From JAJPKK01 sp963747835 (lineage in GTDB: Bacteria; Pseudomonadota; Alphaproteobacteria; Rhizobiales; Xanthobacteraceae), in contig CAVVGO010000007.1 in the NCBI GenBank assembly GCA_963747835.1, positions 372,001 through 436,000 on the forward strand: a stretch of 64,000 nucleotides of DNA, given 5' to 3'. Shown here piece after piece: positions 41,412-50,196 of this stretch. Each line of letters begins with the position of its first letter. Positions within the stretch are counted from its first letter, which is position 1. Position numbers and translations under genes: made by a program. The notes under the pieces are model-generated. The model was not told where the DNA came from, did no database searches, and saw nothing but the letters and a program-made list of their open reading frames with translations.

Positions 41412-42956
41412 ATGAAAAGACGAACGTTCTTGGCGGGTAGCGCAGCGGCGGTCGCGGGAGCAATGCCCGGGCCCGCCGCCTCCCAATATACGCCAGCCGC
41501 CAGTCAGCCATTGGCCCCCAGGGATTTGGAGGGTGCCGCTGCCCGTTTGCGCGCGCAGTTCAAAGATTTTGATCCTGCCTATGTCGAGAATGTGATCGTG
41601 CCAAATGTCTTCGTCAGCACCTATAACGGGGAGCGGCTGTCGCTTCCGATGATCGACCTGAAACTCACCAAAGAGAATGCTTTGCCATATGATCTCTGGG
41701 GGTTGATCAGCGAGAGTTGGAAGCCCAGCCCGCAGGATGGCGTCACGGTCTTTCTCCAGGCTTTGGAAAAACGAGGACCCGATAATCACCGGAAGAAGAT
41801 TTACATGTCGGCTGTGACGCCGGACTTGTATCGTCCGATGTACGGCGACAAGGTCGTGCAGTTTTTCGACAAGCTGCTGGATCCACGCAATGCCGGAAGG
41901 CCGCTGATGCGTCCGTATCTGGAGGCCTACTTCGATCTGTACTGGGATCTGCACCTGGGCGTCAAAGGTGCCGCGATTCCGGCAAGAGTTCACCAGATAG
42001 GGCAGAGCTTCAACACCGTCCTCGCCTATCGGGACCCGACACAGAAGATTGTCTATGAGAACTATATGTCGGTGCGTTCCAACCTCGCCTTTTTGAAGGA
42101 ATGGATCGACCAGAGACTCGCGGATGTGGCGAGCGGAAAGACAGCAAATCCGGAAAAGACGTTCGCTTACTATTGGATCAAGAACGGTGGAGAAAGCGAG
42201 GACTTCAGACACAAGGATGTTGTCTTCGAATGCTTCCACAATTTCGTTGCATTCAGTCAGTGGGGCAATACGCTTTACAATGTCATGCTGAAATTGGGGA
42301 AAAATACCGGTGACCCCGACGCTCAAGCCTGGTTCAAGAGGACGATGGAAGGCAACTTCGACCAGGCAGGCGGCGCGCCATATACGCCGCTCGAGCGTTT
42401 CACAATGGAGTTATTTCGAACAATCTCGCCGAACGGCGGCAGCATATCGGCCCTCGAAGAAGTGAGAACGCCGCCTTATGAAAGGCATGGCTACATGGTC
42501 ACCCCGCATGAAGCCACAAGCTTCGACCCACGGCATTGGAAGAATCCGGAGAAGTTCGACCCCGATCGCTACAACAGCGTGCCGACAAGTCACCAGATCG
42601 ACGAAGCCAAATGTGAACAGATCGGCTTTGCCCAATGTCCCTTCGACAGAAAGACATTCGAAGTCAAGGACGGCCGAAAAGCCGTCATGAATAATAGTGG
42701 GTTCGGCACGGTCTACGGCATCGTCGACGGCAAGCCGTTGCCCGTATGCGACTATGCCGGCTTCGCGCCCTTCGGTTTTGGATACCGTCGCTGTCCCGGC
42801 GAGCAGCTTACGATCCAGGTCGTCGAGGATTTCTTGAGGAAGGTGTGGAAGGACAAAATCGGGTTCGAGAAGCTCAACATCGCCAATCCGGAGCCGCTTC
42901 CCATCGGACCGGGCACGGTCATTGGCGACAACGTTGGGTTCAGCAGGGCGACGTAG
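41412..42956 (+). CDS. Tat-signalled cytochrome P450-like haem protein
   Basis: A 514-residue protein. The N-terminus KRRTFLAGSAAAVAG...AAS is a twin-arginine leader. P450 landmarks follow in order: an I-helix-like ECFHNFVAFSQWGNTLY, the K-helix ExxR in MELFRTISPNGG, a PERF-type stretch TSFDPRHWKNPEKFDPDRY, and the haem loop FAPFGFGYRRCPGEQ with the axial Cys. The I-helix lacks the usual acidic/Thr pair for oxygen activation and resembles CYP74-type (hydroperoxide-metabolising) enzymes, so rearrangement of a peroxide rather than monooxygenation is possible. Bacterial P450s are normally cytosolic; export is unusual. Base composition is lower in GC than neighbours, suggesting transfer. Confidence 0.8.
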   Translation: MKRRTFLAGSAAAVAGAMPGPAASQYTPAASQPLAPRDLEGAAARLRAQFKDFDPAYVENVIVPNVFVSTYNGERLSLPMIDLKLTKENALPYDLWGLISESWKPSPQDGVTVFLQALEKRGPDNHRKKIYMSAVTPDLYRPMYGDKVVQFFDKLLDPRNAGRPLMRPYLEAYFDLYWDLHLGVKGAAIPARVHQIGQSFNTVLAYRDPTQKIVYENYMSVRSNLAFLKEWIDQRLADVASGKTANPEKTFAYYWIKNGGESEDFRHKDVVFECFHNFVAFSQWGNTLYNVMLKLGKNTGDPDAQAWFKRTMEGNFDQAGGAPYTPLERFTMELFRTISPNGGSISALEEVRTPPYERHGYMVTPHEATSFDPRHWKNPEKFDPDRYNSVPTSHQIDEAKCEQIGFAQCPFDRKTFEVKDGRKAVMNNSGFGTVYGIVDGKPLPVCDYAGFAPFGFGYRRCPGEQLTIQVVEDFLRKVWKDKIGFEKLNIANPEPLPIGPGTVIGDNVGFSRAT

Positions 42957-43175
42957 CGTGAGAAATGAACGTGGCGGATCGAGATCACCTAGTCGAAACA
43001 TTCCTGGGATATTCTAATGACGTGATCAAGGAGCCGCGAAGAAAGAGCGAGAGCGTGAAGACAAGGACGAACATGCAAACACGGCGTGCTGTGAAGAACT
43101 TCATTTATATACATGATGTTGCGGCTAGCTGACTGGGTGCCGGCGAACACTGATGAACGTGGACGAACAAGTAGG

Positions 43176-43271
43176 TGGCGGAAGAGAGTGGGAGTTGAAC
43201 CCACCAAGGACCGCCTGGCGGCCCTTCCCGGATTTGAAGTCCGGACGCCCCACCAGAGGCGCTTCCCTTCC
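43176..43271 (-). tRNA. selC: tRNA-Sec (anticodon UCA)
   Basis: The minus strand folds as a 96-nt selenocysteine tRNA with encoded CCA. The acceptor stem is 8 bp (GGAAGGGA with TCTCTTCC, one G-T pair), the anticodon arm is CCGGA-CTTCAAA-TCCGG giving anticodon TCA, the variable arm is long, and the T arm carries GGTTCAACTCC. The length, 8-bp acceptor and TCA anticodon are diagnostic. selA lies about 2.5 kb to the right. Confidence 0.95.
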
Positions 43272-43476
43272 ATGCTTGGATCACAGCGCCGTGCCACGGA
43301 TACGGGTCAAAAACTCCGGCAACGCTATTTGCGTCTTCCACTACGTAGACGATGGCATACGGGAACGGGCCGCTGCAACCTGCAGAACAATCGCGGACTT
43401 TGCATGGAAGCCAGATGCGCTAGAAGGCAAGAGAGTGTAGGGCTCCTGTCGGATCAATGACCGACGGAGGACTGGC

Positions 43477-44379
43477 ATGATTCTTCCGACCCATGAGCGT
43501 TTCGGCTATAGCGCGTTGCCCGAGCGCCGCGACTATTCCTGGCCAGGCGGCAAGCGGCTCGCAATGTATGTCGCGGTCAATGTCGAGACCTTCGGCTTCG
43601 GCATGGAGATCGGGACCGTCCTGGGCAGTGCTTTGCCTATGCCCGACCACCGCAATTGGTCGTGGCGCGAATACGGCAACCGCATCGGCATCTGGCGGCT
43701 TCTCGATCTGTTCGACGAGTTGAAGTTACCCGCGGCGCATCTCGTCAACTCCTACCTCTACGATACCCATCCCGAAGTGTGCGAGGCGATCCGCAAGCGC
43801 GGCGACGAATTCGTCGGCCATGGTCGCACCAATTCCGAGCGGCCCGGCGCGCGGCCCGAGGAGGAGGAACGCGCCCTGATCGCCGAGGCAACCCAGGCAA
43901 TTGCGCGCCACGAAGGCAAGCCGCCCAGCGGCTGGATGACGCCGCTGATGGCGCAGAGCAAGGTCTCGCTCGATCTCCTGAAGGAGGCGGGCTACCGCTA
44001 CAGCCTCGACTGGCCGATCGACGATCAGCCGTGTTGGCTGCGGACGCGGTCGGGGCCGCTGCTCAACATTCCGTATCCGATCGAGCTCAACGATTTCGTG
44101 GTCATTTGCCAGCTCAATCAGGATGTCCTGCAATATGTCGACACGATTGTCCGCCAGTTCGAGGAGATGATCGAGCAATGCGAGAAGGCGCCGCTGGTCT
44201 TCTCGATCTCGCTGCACACCATGATCTCGGGCCAGCCGCATCGCCTGAACGCGCTGCGCAAAGGGCTGCGCCGGATCCTGGCGCACCCGAAATTCGATCG
44301 TGTCTGGCTGACGCGGCCGGGCGATATCGCCACGCATTGCGAGAGCCTGCCGCCCGGAACCATCCCGGCCGGCGATTAG
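43477..44379 (+). CDS. Polysaccharide deacetylase (PuuE-like) family protein
   Basis: 300 residues of the NodB-homology type. FVGHGRTNSERP follows the segment in which a metal-binding His is expected, and ISLHTMISGQPHRL is the C-terminal His motif; NVETFGFGMEIG replaces the usual N-terminal DD pair with E. The pattern resembles the bacterial allantoinase PuuE and related amidohydrolytic deacetylases rather than chitin deacetylases. No signal peptide. Its TAG overlaps the stop of the convergent MFS gene. Confidence 0.82.
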   Translation: MILPTHERFGYSALPERRDYSWPGGKRLAMYVAVNVETFGFGMEIGTVLGSALPMPDHRNWSWREYGNRIGIWRLLDLFDELKLPAAHLVNSYLYDTHPEVCEAIRKRGDEFVGHGRTNSERPGARPEEEERALIAEATQAIARHEGKPPSGWMTPLMAQSKVSLDLLKEAGYRYSLDWPIDDQPCWLRTRSGPLLNIPYPIELNDFVVICQLNQDVLQYVDTIVRQFEEMIEQCEKAPLVFSISLHTMISGQPHRLNALRKGLRRILAHPKFDRVWLTRPGDIATHCESLPPGTIPAGD

Positions 44380-45774
44380 CGGCCGAGTTCGGCTGCGATC
44401 TGCTCCAGCGACTTTCCGCGGGTCTCATAAACCAGGGTAAACGAAACGACCGAGGAGAACAGCAGCACGCAGCCCAGCACCAGGAAGAAGGCGAAGTTCG
44501 AAACCTGGGCACTGAGCAGGATGCCGAGCACCGAGGGAGCAAGGAAGCCGCCGATGCGCTGGAAGCTGGTGGCCCAGCCCGAACCGGTGCTGCGCAATCG
44601 TGTCGGATAGATTTCCGGCGTGTAGCCGAACACGAGGCCGAGATTGCCGCCGAGGCCGAAAAAGGCCGCAAGCGCCGCGTACGCAATCATCATATCCGGC
44701 GAGGTCGCCGTGCCCCACAGCACCATGAAGACGCCGCCGAGGAAGGAAAACACGGTCAGGCTGGCGCGGCGGCTCACGCGATCGGCGAGCAATGCAGCAA
44801 CCGTCGTCCCCGCCATGGCGCAGAGATTGATGATCGCCGTATACGCGAAGCTGTGGACCAGTTCGAAGCCGTTGCGGATCAGGATCGACGGCAGCCAGAA
44901 CTCCCATACCAAGCGCCACGAACCCGGTGCAAAGCTGCATCAGCCAGACGCCAATGGTGCGCGGCAGGTAGCGCCCGCTGACGATCTCGGCGAGGCCGCC
45001 CCGCGGCTGCGGACGCAGCAGAGTCGGATCGACCTTCACCTTGTCGGGGCTGATCGTGCTGATCTCACGCACCAGGACCTCCGCCTCCGCGATACGTCCC
45101 TTGTGGATGAGGTAACGCGGCAATTCCGGCAGCCGGCGCCACAGCACGAGGAGAAGCAGAACCGGTAGCGCGCCGACCACGAACATGCCGCGCCAGCTCA
45201 GCCAGGGAATGATGACAATAGCGGCGAGGGCCGCGACGAGGTTCGACCCTTGCCAGAAGAAGGCGCTGCCGGTGAGCAGCAGACCGCGGCGGCGCACCGG
45301 CACCAGCTCCGAGACGAAGGTGTAGACCAGCGGCACTTCGGCCCCGAGACCGAGCCCTTCGACAATCCGCACCGTCACCAGCGACGTGTAATCCTGGACG
45401 AAGGCGGCGGCGAGGCTGAGCAAACCGTAGCCGAGAATGGCGAGCATCAGCGCTCGCTTTCGCCCGATGCGATCAGCCAGCATGCTGATCGCAATGGCGC
45501 CGACGAACATTCCGAAAAATGCGCTCGACCCGAGGAAGCCCGCTTCGGCCGGCGAGATGTGGAAAGTCGCGATGATCCCCGGCAGCGCGACGCCCATGAG
45601 GACGAGGTCGAAGCCGTCGAAGAAATGCCCGAACATCAGCGCCCCGAAGATCCATCCATGGCGCGACGTGAAATCCGATTGATCGAGGCTCGTCAAAAGT
45701 TGCGCTGCGCGCTCAGCGCTGCGGTCGGCATCGTCTGTCGCCGAGACGATCACGGGTGCGTCGCTCGCAAGCAT
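44376..45774 (-). CDS. MFS transporter (sugar/aromatic acid type), one frameshift
   Basis: Twelve-helix major facilitator. N-terminal half: FFDGFDLVLMGVALPGI, the loop motif ADRIGRKRALM and RIVEGLGLGAEVPLVYTFVSE. Near 44917 an extra G (GCGCTTGGTATGG) shifts the frame; the C-terminal half continues with WEFWLPSIL, ADRVSRRASL and GYTPEIYPTRLRSTG. Corrected length about 465 residues. Resembles the AAHS/sugar porter families; substrate unknown. Its ATG (45774) overlaps the TGA of selA by one base, so translation is coupled to SelA. Confidence 0.87.
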
Positions 45775-47189
45775 CAGTCATCTCCCGCCGGCCGTCGCAA
45801 TGCTCCGAGATTTACGACGAACCCCGCCTCATCCTCCAGGCAGCGCAGGTCGAGAATCAGCGCCTTGTTCTCGATACGGCCGATCACCGGCATCGGCAGG
45901 CCGCGCAGCGCAGTGGCGAGCGCCGCCAGCGCCTGCCCGGCGCCGCGTTGGGCCACCGTCCGGATCGCGAGCCCGGCGCTCGGTATCGTTTCCCGCGGCA
46001 GCGCGCCCGAACCGATCTCGCTCGCGCACGCGACCACCTCGACCGCCAAGCCATCCCCCAATTGCACCTGCACGGCTCCCTGCATGCGGCGCGCCATGGC
46101 GGCGATGTCGGCAACGGGGCGCGTCAACAGGCGCAACGTCGGCAGACGTTCGGCGAGGCGGTCGGGATCGCGATAAAGTTTGAGCGTCGCCTCCAGCCCG
46201 GCGAGCCGGGTCTTGTCGATGCGCAACGCGCGCTTGAGCGGGTTGCGGTTGATGCGCGCCACGAGGTCGGCGCGCCCCACGATGAAACCCGCCTGGGGGC
46301 CGCCCAGCAGCTTGTCGCCGGAAAACGTGACAATGTCGGCGCCGGCCGCAACCGCCTGGGCGACCGTCGGCTCATGCGGGAGCCCGAAGCGGACGAGATC
46401 GACGAGCGTGCCGGAGCCAAGATCGACGATCAGCGGCACACCATGCCGGCGCGTCAGTGGGGCGAGCGTTTCGGCGGAGACCTGCGCGGTGAATCCCTCG
46501 ATGCGGTAGTTCGACGGATGGACCTTGAGCACTACGCCGGTCTTCTCCCCCATCGCTTCGGCGTAGTCCTTGAGGTGGGTGCGGTTGGTGGTACCGACCT
46601 CGCGCAGCCGCGCGCCGGCGCGGCTCATGATGTCCGGCATCCGGAACGCCCCACCGATCTCGATCAGTTCGCCGCGCGACACGATCGCGTCGCGGCCCTT
46701 GGCGAGCGTGTTGAGCACAAGCAGCACCGCGGCGGCGTTGTTGTTGACGACGGTTGCATCCTCGGCGCTGGTCAGCTCACGCAGCAGCGGGCGCAAGACA
46801 TCGTCGCGGTCGCCGCGGTGGCCGGTGGCGAGATCGTATTCGAGCGCGACCGGGTTGCGCATCGCCGCGACGGACGCCGCAATCGCGGCCTCGGCGACCA
46901 GTGCGCGGCCGAGATTGGTGTGCAGCACCGTGCCGGTGAGGTTGAACACCGGCTTCAGTCGCGGGGCATCTTCGGCCGCGAGCCGGGCCATCGCCAGCCC
47001 GGCGGCGCCGTCCGCATCGATCTCGAGGCCGCTGCGGCGCAGTTCGGCGAGTTCCGCGCGCACCGCGTTGACGAGCGCCGCATGCCCGAATCGGGCCGCC
47101 GCCACCTGCGCGGCGGCGCTGCGCATCACCGTGTCGACCGACGGTATGCTGCGCCGCTGATGTGCATTGCTTTTGGTCATATCTGCCAT
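45774..47189 (-). CDS. selA: L-seryl-tRNA(Sec) selenium transferase
   Basis: PLP enzyme that converts seryl-tRNA-Sec to selenocysteyl-tRNA-Sec using selenophosphate. The product contains FNLTGTVLHTNLGRAL, VVNNNAAAVLLVLNTLA, SRGELIEIGGAFRMPDIM, VGTTNRTHLKDY and the PLP-lysine loop FSGDKLLGGPQAG, all standard for SelA, with normal length (471 aa). ATG 47189 (MADMTKSNAHQRRSIP) is preferred; the frame is open to 47270. The cognate tRNA gene is at 43176. selB and selD are not in the window; an MFS gene takes the position selB often has. Confidence 0.95.
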   Translation of the reverse strand: MADMTKSNAHQRRSIPSVDTVMRSAAAQVAAARFGHAALVNAVRAELAELRRSGLEIDADGAAGLAMARLAAEDAPRLKPVFNLTGTVLHTNLGRALVAEAAIAASVAAMRNPVALEYDLATGHRGDRDDVLRPLLRELTSAEDATVVNNNAAAVLLVLNTLAKGRDAIVSRGELIEIGGAFRMPDIMSRAGARLREVGTTNRTHLKDYAEAMGEKTGVVLKVHPSNYRIEGFTAQVSAETLAPLTRRHGVPLIVDLGSGTLVDLVRFGLPHEPTVAQAVAAGADIVTFSGDKLLGGPQAGFIVGRADLVARINRNPLKRALRIDKTRLAGLEATLKLYRDPDRLAERLPTLRLLTRPVADIAAMARRMQGAVQVQLGDGLAVEVVACASEIGSGALPRETIPSAGLAIRTVAQRGAGQALAALATALRGLPMPVIGRIENKALILDLRCLEDEAGFVVNLGALRRPAGDD

Positions 47190-47317
47190 CGTTGCGCATC
47201 GTGTCGGGCTCGCAGTATATGCGTCACATCGCGCTCTGGCGTGCTCATCATCGGTTTTCCTCCGTCCCAATGCCGCGCCGCGGCAGACCTGAAATGACGC
47301 TTCTGGGGTTATAGAGC

Positions 47318-48928
47318 ATGAAAACGCCGGTGCTGATTGTCGGCGGCGGCCCGGTGGGCCTTGCCATGGCGGGCGACCTCGGCTGGCGCGGCATTCCCTG
47401 CGTGGTGATCGAAAAGACCGACGGCCGTATCACCCAGCCCCGGATGGATATCGTTCACGTCCGCACCATGGAGTTCTGCCGGCGCTGGGGCATCGTGCCG
47501 TGGGTGGAGGACGCGGGCTACAACCGCGACTATCCGCAGGACAATGCCTGGGTGACGAGCCTCGCCAATGGCTATGAGCTGGGCCGCGAGCCGTTTCCGT
47601 CACCGCGCGAGGAAAAGCCGCCACCCCAGAGCCCGCAGAAGCGGGAGCGCTGCCCACAGAATTTCTTCGATCCGGTGCTGGCACGATTTGCCGGCACGTT
47701 TCCCCACGTCACGCGATGTTACCGCACTGAGTCGTTGGACTTCACCGAGCATGACGGCGGCATCACGGCGCGCGTGATCGACCATGCGACCGGCGCCGAG
47801 GAGACCATCGAGGCCGACTACATGGCGGCCTGCGATGGAGCCGGCGGCCCGGTCCGCGAGCGGCTTGGCATCACCCTCTCGGGCAACACGGTGCTGACCT
47901 ACACCACCAACGTAATCTTCCGCTGCGCCGGCCTCGAACAGCTGCATGCCATCAAGCCGGCCTATCGGTTCATCTTCATCGGGCCGGAAGGCACCTTCGC
48001 CACCATCGTGGCGATCGATGGTCGAGACCATTGGCGGTTTTCGTTCGTTGGCAGCCGCGAATATCGCAAGCTCACCGAGGCCGACGTACGCGTCGCGATC
48101 GAGCGTGCGGTCGGCCGCCCGTTCGAGTTCACGATCGAATCGATCATGCCGTGGACGCGCCGCGAGCTGATCGCCGATCGCTACGGCACCGGCCGCGTTT
48201 TTCTGGTTGGCGACAGCGCGCATCAGCTTTCTCCGACCGGCGGCTTCGGCATGAACACCGGCATCCAGGAGGCGGTCGACCTCGCCTGGAAGCTGGAGGC
48301 GCGGCTCAACGGCTGGGGCGGCGACAAACTGCTCGCCTCCTACGAGGCCGAGCGGCGGCCGATCGCGGCGCGCAACGTGCGCGAGGCCGGCGGCAATCTC
48401 GCCCGCATGCTGTCGCCGCGCGACAATCTCCCGCCGCCGGAAATCTTCGTCCCCGGCCCCGCGGGAGATGCGGCGCGGCGCGCATTCGGGGCGAAATTCA
48501 CCGAGACCATGCGGCGCGAATGGTTCACCATCGGCATCCAGCTCGGCTACCGTTACGAGGATTTACCGATCTGTATTCCGGACGGCACGCCGGCGCCGCC
48601 GGATGAGCCCGCGACCTATGTCCCGACCGCGCGCCCCGGCCACCGCGCCCCCCACTCCTGGCTCGCGCCGACGCAATCGACCCTCGACCTGTTCGGGCGC
48701 GGGTTCGTGCTGATGCGCTTTGGCGCCACCGACACGGATGCGCTGGTGGAGGCGGCTGCCCGGCGTCGGGTACCGATGACGGTGTGCGATATCGACAACG
48801 CGGAGGCCGCCAAGCCTTATGAGCGGCGCCTCGTCCTGGTGCGGCCCGACGGCCACGTGGCATGGCGCGGCGACGCAGTGCCGGCCGATGCGGCGAGAGT
48901 GATCGATACGGTGCGCGGAGTGGCGTGA
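47318..48928 (+). CDS. FAD-dependent aromatic-ring monooxygenase family protein
   Basis: 536 residues, class A flavoprotein hydroxylase of the PheA/TfdB/MhpA kind. GxGxxG FAD motif VLIVGGGPVGLAMAGDLG at the N-terminus, the second flavin motif YMAACDGAGGPVRERLG, the GRVFLVGDSAHQLSPTGGFG block (GD motif) near residue 293, and a thioredoxin-like C-terminal domain from about 430. Such enzymes hydroxylate phenols with NAD(P)H and O2. It is divergent from selA, with no operon partners. Confidence 0.9.
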   Translation: MKTPVLIVGGGPVGLAMAGDLGWRGIPCVVIEKTDGRITQPRMDIVHVRTMEFCRRWGIVPWVEDAGYNRDYPQDNAWVTSLANGYELGREPFPSPREEKPPPQSPQKRERCPQNFFDPVLARFAGTFPHVTRCYRTESLDFTEHDGGITARVIDHATGAEETIEADYMAACDGAGGPVRERLGITLSGNTVLTYTTNVIFRCAGLEQLHAIKPAYRFIFIGPEGTFATIVAIDGRDHWRFSFVGSREYRKLTEADVRVAIERAVGRPFEFTIESIMPWTRRELIADRYGTGRVFLVGDSAHQLSPTGGFGMNTGIQEAVDLAWKLEARLNGWGGDKLLASYEAERRPIAARNVREAGGNLARMLSPRDNLPPPEIFVPGPAGDAARRAFGAKFTETMRREWFTIGIQLGYRYEDLPICIPDGTPAPPDEPATYVPTARPGHRAPHSWLAPTQSTLDLFGRGFVLMRFGATDTDALVEAAARRRVPMTVCDIDNAEAAKPYERRLVLVRPDGHVAWRGDAVPADAARVIDTVRGVA

Positions 48929-48929
48929 T

Positions 48930-49008
48930 GTAGGGCGGGTTCTCTTTAACCCGCCGCCTTTCGCCCGCCTTACAAGCAAGATGGCGGGTTAAAGAGAACC
49001 CGCCCTAC
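48930..49008. repeat. GTAGGGCGGGTT palindromic repeat, copy 2
   Basis: GTAGGGCGGGTTCTCTTTAA with matching TTAAAGAGAACCCGCCCTAC, the same element as at 16452-16534. Its right end supplies the TAG stop codon (49005-49007) of the minus-strand Ldh-family gene. Confidence 0.9.
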
Positions 49009-50048
49009 GAAGGCGGTGCGACGCCGAGCGACGCGGCGGTGGCGGCGAGGCGCGTCCAGGTGCCGTGCGTGACCGGGATGCCGGCGGCCTCGCGCTCCGC
49101 CTTGATGGCATCGCCGCGCTCGCCCGGCAGCAGGATGCGGTCAAAGCCGTCGGCGCGCGGCAGCGCCGCGATTGCATCATGAAGCTCGTCGATCTCGGCG
49201 GTGAAGCGATCGAAGTCACCCAGCGCTGCGAGATCGACCGCGACGGCGATGCCGTTGAGCACCGGGTTCTCGCCGCCCGGACCGGTGAGCGCCGCCGTGA
49301 TCAGCGGGTTGCCGATCGCAAGGCTCGCCAAGCACTCGATCATCAGCGACAGCCCCGAGCCCTTGGGACCGCCGAGCGGCAGCAGGGTGGCGACGCGGTT
49401 CGGGTCGGTGGTGTCGCGGCCGGCGGCGTCGATCGCCCATCCCACTGGGATCTTGGCACCGCGGTCTTTCGCGCTCATCACTTTGCCGAACGCAGCCGTC
49501 GAGGTCGACATGTCGAGCAGGAACGGCCGCCGTTTGCGGCCCGGCACCGCAATGGCGATCGGGTTGGTCGACACGCCAGCGACGCGCGAGCCGTAATAGG
49601 CCATCAACGGGCTCGATGCGCACATGGCGATGCCGGCGAAGCCGGCTTCCGCCGCCTGCAGGGCGAAGTACCCGATCGCGCCCGCATGGGTGATGTTGCG
49701 CGCGCCGCACCAGCCGACATGGACCTCGCGGGCGCGTCCGATCGCCTCCGCCATGGCGCGCGCCATCGCCACCGCGCCGGGGGCATGATCGGCCTCCAGC
49801 ACCGCGATGGCGCCGGAGCACCGCTCGACCCGCATGGCGGGGTTGGGGTTGATCATCCCGCGCTTGAGGAGATCCACATAGCGAGGCACCCGCAACACGC
49901 CGTGGGAGTCGACGCCGCGCAGGTTCGCCCACACCACGACGCGGGCCCAGTCAGCCGCCATTGGCGGAGCGACGCCGGCGGCGGCGAAGATCGCCGCGAC
50001 ATAGGTTTCGAGTTCGGTGCGGCGGATCAGCCTGAAATCGTCGGTCAT
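49005..50048 (-). CDS. Malate/lactate dehydrogenase (Ldh) family oxidoreductase
   Basis: 347 residues of the NAD(P)H-dependent Ldh family (malate/L-sulfolactate/ureidoglycolate dehydrogenases, unrelated to Rossmann-type LDH). Typical motifs: GVDSHGVLRVPRYVDLLKRG, HVGWCGARNITHAGAIGYFA, MCASSPLMAYYGSRVAGVST, PLGGPKGSGLSLMIECLA and HDAIAALPRADGFDRILLPGE in pieces. ATG 50048 (MTDDFRLIRR). It reduces 2-oxo acids or oxidises 2-hydroxy acids; substrate unclear. The stop codon lies inside a palindromic repeat. Confidence 0.9.
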   Translation of the reverse strand: MTDDFRLIRRTELETYVAAIFAAAGVAPPMAADWARVVVWANLRGVDSHGVLRVPRYVDLLKRGMINPNPAMRVERCSGAIAVLEADHAPGAVAMARAMAEAIGRAREVHVGWCGARNITHAGAIGYFALQAAEAGFAGIAMCASSPLMAYYGSRVAGVSTNPIAIAVPGRKRRPFLLDMSTSTAAFGKVMSAKDRGAKIPVGWAIDAAGRDTTDPNRVATLLPLGGPKGSGLSLMIECLASLAIGNPLITAALTGPGGENPVLNGIAVAVDLAALGDFDRFTAEIDELHDAIAALPRADGFDRILLPGERGDAIKAEREAAGIPVTHGTWTRLAATAASLGVAPPS

Positions 50049-50196
50049 AATGCTCTTACCCTGCGCTGCGCCGCCGAGGCTTCGTATCGCACGGCCGATC
50101 GGATATAACATCCGCGGCGCCGGCGCGCTTGCGATCTCGCCTTAACACGGCTAGGCAGCAGCGCGCGGCCGAAAACCGGAGTTCCAACAGGTCCAG

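Noticed and set aside
43105..43341. Short open frames covering the tRNA-Sec gene
   Set aside because: They are readings of the tRNA sequence itself and its flanks; the cloverleaf with UCA anticodon explains the region.
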